Assembly: GCA_013336205.1 (NCBI GenBank)
Contig: JAAXUD010000065.1
Location: forward strand, 1 to 9,648
Source: Lentimicrobium sp.
GTDB taxonomy: Bacteria > Bacteroidota > Bacteroidia > Bacteroidales > Lentimicrobiaceae
Length of the DNA stretch: 9,648 nucleotides
Direction: 5' to 3'
The notes beneath the pieces are model-generated. The model had not been told where the DNA came from and searched no databases. It was given only the letters and a program-made list of their open reading frames with translations. Position 1 is the first letter of the stretch, and every line of letters begins with the position of its first letter. Of the stretch, positions 7,250 through 9,648 are shown piece after piece. A program made the position numbers and the translations under genes.

Positions 7250-7345
7250 TCGCGTGGACTATCAGCCAGCTTAAATCGGAGAATGAAAAAATCTTTTTAG
7301 CTTGGGAATATAAAACCAGATTCTTTGCACTAAACGCCTGCTATT

Positions 7346-8863
7346 ATGGCTGTAAAAAACCTGCCTAATCTTCTGATTGTCGATGACAATGAACTGAATT
7401 TATTCTATCTCGAAGCACTGATCAAACCGGTAAATGTCAACCTGATCAAAGCCACGTCTGGCAGCGAAGCTTTGATAATTACCAAAGGAGTAGAACTGGC
7501 ACTGGCTATTCTTGATGTTCGTATGCCTCAAATGGATGGCTATGAATTGGCTACGAAAATAAATCAGGACCGGGTTGACGACAAGGTTCCGGTTATTTTT
7601 CTGACTGCCAATTTTATTGATGAAACTGAATTGTTCATCGGATACAATTCAGGTGCTGTTGATTATATTTTCAAACCGGTCAGCAGCCATATTTTACTGT
7701 GTAAAATCAACGTATTTCTTGAACTTTACAATCAGAAGCTGAAAATCATAAGAGGTGCAGAAAAACTCAAGGAATCATCCGATAAGCTGGTCAGAACAAA
7801 TAACATGCTTAAGAAGCGTGAAGAAAAACTGGTCCAGGAACAGTTATTTAACAAGGCTTTACTCAACAGTATTCCCGGTATTTTTTACCTTTATTCTCTT
7901 CCGGATCTCAGAATGATCATGTGGAATAAGCAGCATGAAACAATGTTTGGATATGAACCCGACGAAATGAAAGGCCGTCATGTTTTAACATGGCATTTGC
8001 CAGAAAGAGCGGAAGCTGTGATGGATTCGTTGGAGAACGAATTAGATTCGGGGCAGGTTTCAGTAGAAACACCTCTGGTGAAAAAGGATGGCAGTACCAT
8101 TCCATTTATGCTCACAGGCGTAAAATTCAAAAGTAATGGCCATAGATACCTAATTGGTATTGGTTCAGATGTCTCTAATAGAAAAAGAACAGAAGAGGAA
8201 TTAAGAAATTCTCTGGAACAACTTCAACAATTGACAAATCATATTGAAAAAATAAGAGAAAACGAAAGGTTGACCATTGCCCGTGATCTTCATGATGATC
8301 TGGGCCAGGCATTAACAGCAGTAAAAATTGATTTGGGGATTATTAAGCAAAAAGTTTCGGATTCCGAATTGGTTTCTAAAATCAATAATGTAACTGCGCT
8401 TGTTGGCGAAACCATCAAATCGGTTCAGCGCATCACTTCCCAACTCAGGCCTGAGATTATCGATGACCTTGGACTCAATGCTGCTATTCAATGGTACGCA
8501 AGAGAATTTTCAGAACGAAATAGTATTGAAATTTTACTTGACCTGGATGCCAGTATTGAGATTGCATCAGATAACGCTCTAACTCTTTTCAGGATCATGC
8601 AGGAATCTCTCACCAATATTGCCAGGCACTCAAAAGCAACCCAGGCTGAAATCAGCCTTTACAAATGCAAGCAAGGCATTCTATTCAGACTCTCCGATAA
8701 TGGAATCGGAATATCAGACCCGGATTTGAATTCAAAAAAATCTTTCGGCATCATCGGAATGAAAGAAAGAGCAACCTCAATGGGAGGTTCCTGCGAAATA
8801 TATAGCAATAAAAAAAATCGCGGAACAATAATAGAGCTTACCTTACCTTTGAATATAAATTAA
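7346..8863 (+). CDS. Cytoplasmic hybrid histidine kinase, REC-PAS-HisKA_3-HATPase (NarL/DegS family)
   Basis: A 505-residue soluble sensor kinase with no signal peptide or membrane span. An N-terminal receiver domain (about 7-125) has the acidic pair Asp13/Asp14, phospho-acceptor Asp57 in LDVRMP, Thr87 and Lys110 (FKP). A coiled-coil-like linker (about 130-165) leads to a PAS domain (about 165-285; MFGYEPDEMKGR, then GSDVSNRKRTEEEL). The HisKA_3 dimerisation domain carries the phosphorylated His316 in ARDLHDDLGQ. The HATPase domain shows the N-box QESLTNIARHSKA (Gln419 to about 431), DNGIGI at 451-456 and GIIGMKERA at 468-476. HisKA_3 kinases normally phosphorylate NarL-type regulators, and such a regulator is encoded four bases downstream, so this is a cognate pair. 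The N-terminal receiver suggests a second kinase or phosphodonor feeds into this protein, or that the receiver allosterically gates it. The PAS ligand is not evident; no haem- or flavin-binding signature is recognisable. Confidence 0.92.
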   Translation: MAVKNLPNLLIVDDNELNLFYLEALIKPVNVNLIKATSGSEALIITKGVELALAILDVRMPQMDGYELATKINQDRVDDKVPVIFLTANFIDETELFIGYNSGAVDYIFKPVSSHILLCKINVFLELYNQKLKIIRGAEKLKESSDKLVRTNNMLKKREEKLVQEQLFNKALLNSIPGIFYLYSLPDLRMIMWNKQHETMFGYEPDEMKGRHVLTWHLPERAEAVMDSLENELDSGQVSVETPLVKKDGSTIPFMLTGVKFKSNGHRYLIGIGSDVSNRKRTEEELRNSLEQLQQLTNHIEKIRENERLTIARDLHDDLGQALTAVKIDLGIIKQKVSDSELVSKINNVTALVGETIKSVQRITSQLRPEIIDDLGLNAAIQWYAREFSERNSIEILLDLDASIEIASDNALTLFRIMQESLTNIARHSKATQAEISLYKCKQGILFRLSDNGIGISDPDLNSKKSFGIIGMKERATSMGGSCEIYSNKKNRGTIIELTLPLNIN

Positions 8864-8867
8864 GCGC

Positions 8868-9494
8868 ATGAAAATACTGATTTGTGATGACCATAAAATC
8901 GTACGCGAGGGACTCAGGCAAATCCTTCAGCAACTCGAAGAAGTGGCCTTAATCGCTGAGGCCGGCAACGGCAATGAGGCCTGTGCCATTTTAAAAGATA
9001 TGTGTATCGATATTATGTTACTCGACATATCACTCCCCGATAAAAACGGGTTGGAGGTTCTTCAATCGGTTAAAGAGAAATGGCCTTCAACCAATGTACT
9101 GATGCTCAGCATGCATCCTCAGGAGCAATACGCCATCCGGGCTCTGAAACTTGGAGCTTCCGGATACCTTACCAAAGATACCGCTTCTGAAGAATTACTT
9201 TTGGCTGTAAAAAAAGTATCGGCCGGGGGAAAATACATTTCTCAGTCGCTGGCAGAAAATATGGCTATCCAGTTTGACCAGAAAAAACAACGCCAAAAAC
9301 ATGAATTGCTTTCCCAACGAGAGTTTGAAATCATGATTCAGCTTGCCAATGGAAAATCTCTTCATGAAATCGGAAATGAACTTTGTATCTCTGACAAAAC
9401 CGTGAGTACATACCGCAGCCGGATTATGGAAAAAATGGAATTAAACAAGAACACCGAACTTGCCAGGTATTGCCTTGAAAATGAGCTGATTTAA
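8868..9494 (+). CDS. NarL/LuxR-family two-component response regulator
   Basis: A 208-residue cytoplasmic DNA-binding regulator, the expected phosphorylation partner of the adjacent kinase. The receiver domain (about 1-120) has Asp7/Asp8, phospho-acceptor Asp53 in LLDISLPDKNG, Ser81 and Lys103 (LTKD). A basic, Gln-rich linker (about 138-146) joins it to the LuxR/GerE helix-turn-helix at about 147-205: LSQREFEIMIQLANGKS, HEIGNELCISDKTVSTYRSRIMEKM. The recognition helix lies around residues 176-190. The ATG is four bases after the kinase stop codon, so the two are almost certainly translated from one mRNA. All key residues are intact and the length is normal for the family. Target genes are unknown; the short repeats just downstream are possible binding sites, which is inference only. 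Confidence 0.94.
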   Translation: MKILICDDHKIVREGLRQILQQLEEVALIAEAGNGNEACAILKDMCIDIMLLDISLPDKNGLEVLQSVKEKWPSTNVLMLSMHPQEQYAIRALKLGASGYLTKDTASEELLLAVKKVSAGGKYISQSLAENMAIQFDQKKQRQKHELLSQREFEIMIQLANGKSLHEIGNELCISDKTVSTYRSRIMEKMELNKNTELARYCLENELI

Positions 9495-9555
9495 GTTTGC
9501 ATTTCAAGCTAACTATAATTATAACGATTCTTTTTTATTTCCGATTCCCTGTTTA

Positions 9556-9587
9556 TTCCAATATGATATAGCATTGGAAGATATTCC
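9556..9587. repeat. Inverted repeat downstream of the response regulator
   Basis: TTCCAAT (9556-9562) and ATTGGAA (9573-9579) are perfect 7-bp arms around a 10-base loop. The GGAA of the right arm can alternatively pair with TTCC at 9584-9587 across a four-base spacer. There is no T-tract directly after, so it is not a clear terminator; the T-run at 9530-9538 lies before it. It may be a regulatory site or weak terminator structure. Confidence 0.35.
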
Positions 9588-9598
9588 ATTTCGAATGT

Positions 9599-9607
9599 CC
9601 CCCCCCC
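9599..9607. repeat. Run of nine C
   Basis: A homopolymer of nine cytosines in otherwise AT-rich non-coding DNA, about 100 bases past the response regulator stop. Its length may vary by slippage or be a sequencing uncertainty. No coding frame crosses it in the window. Confidence 0.6.
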
Positions 9608-9610
9608 TGT

Positions 9611-9648
9611 GTAGTATTTCCCCTACAAAAGAATCAGAATTCCCCTAC
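9611..9648. promoter_or_regulatory. TTCCCCTAC repeats at the window edge, possible operator
   Basis: TTCCCCTAC occurs at 9618-9626 and 9640-9648, a period of 22 bases (about two helical turns). The first copy is preceded by GTAGTA, so GTAG (9611-9614) and CTAC (9623-9626) form an inverted pair. The window ends at the last base of the second copy, so the array may continue. Its position just after a LuxR-type regulator suggests a binding site before the next gene, but this is inference. Confidence 0.35.

Larger units (their letters stand above)
6807..7345. other. AT-rich divergent intergenic region between tilS and the histidine kinase gene
   Basis: I see no convincing gene here. The longest open frame (minus strand, about 69 codons) starts at TTG, has no ribosome site and overlaps inverted repeats. 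The region holds an AT-rich inverted repeat at 6890-6907, nested G/C-rich inverted repeats at 6948-7001, a tandem nine-base duplication AATATTTTT at 7016-7033, and a 14-base direct repeat at 7145 and 7236. It must carry the kinase promoter, but no full TTTG/TAnnTTTG pair is visible on the plus strand. The best partial site is CTTTGC at 7323-7328, 18 bases before the start codon. Confidence 0.6.

Overview
The window looks like chromosomal DNA from a member of the Bacteroidota. Two proteins end in what look like type IX secretion (T9SS, Por) sorting domains. Start codons lack strong Shine-Dalgarno sequences, and the best promoter-like site (upstream of tilS) matches the Bacteroidota -7 element TAnnTTTG. 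Intergenic DNA is markedly AT-rich. No tRNA, rRNA, CRISPR array, transposase or phage gene was seen.

Left part (1-3127, minus strand): two secreted proteins, each with a signal peptide and a T9SS C-terminal domain. One is a GDSL/SGNH-type hydrolase (215-1135). The other is a seven-repeat FG-GAP/VCBS propeller protein followed by a fibronectin III-like segment (1400-3127). Three copies of a hairpin-forming palindrome flank the 3' ends of these two genes. The third copy carries a paired base change that preserves the stem.

Middle part (3281-6806, minus strand): a likely two-gene operon, tilS (tRNA-Ile lysidine synthetase) followed after 29 bases by a full-length dsbD-type thiol:disulfide interchange protein. 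It ends in a clear rho-independent terminator. A near-consensus Bacteroidota -7 element lies immediately before tilS, so its mRNA may be almost leaderless.

Right part (6807-9648): a 551-base AT-rich divergent intergenic region holds nested inverted repeats and a 14-base direct repeat. It precedes a tightly coupled two-component pair on the plus strand. The first gene is a cytoplasmic histidine kinase with domain order REC-PAS-HisKA_3-HATPase. Four bases later comes a NarL/LuxR-type response regulator. After the regulator lies non-coding DNA with an inverted repeat, a run of nine C, and two copies of TTCCCCTAC spaced 22 bases apart that run to the window edge.

The genes do not form one pathway. 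tilS is housekeeping, dsbD supplies reducing power to the periplasm, the two T9SS cargo proteins act at or beyond the outer membrane, and the kinase/regulator pair is a separate signalling unit. I see no convincing new multi-gene system. The least explained material is non-coding: the hairpin family, the structured tilS/kinase intergenic region, and the repeats after the response regulator.
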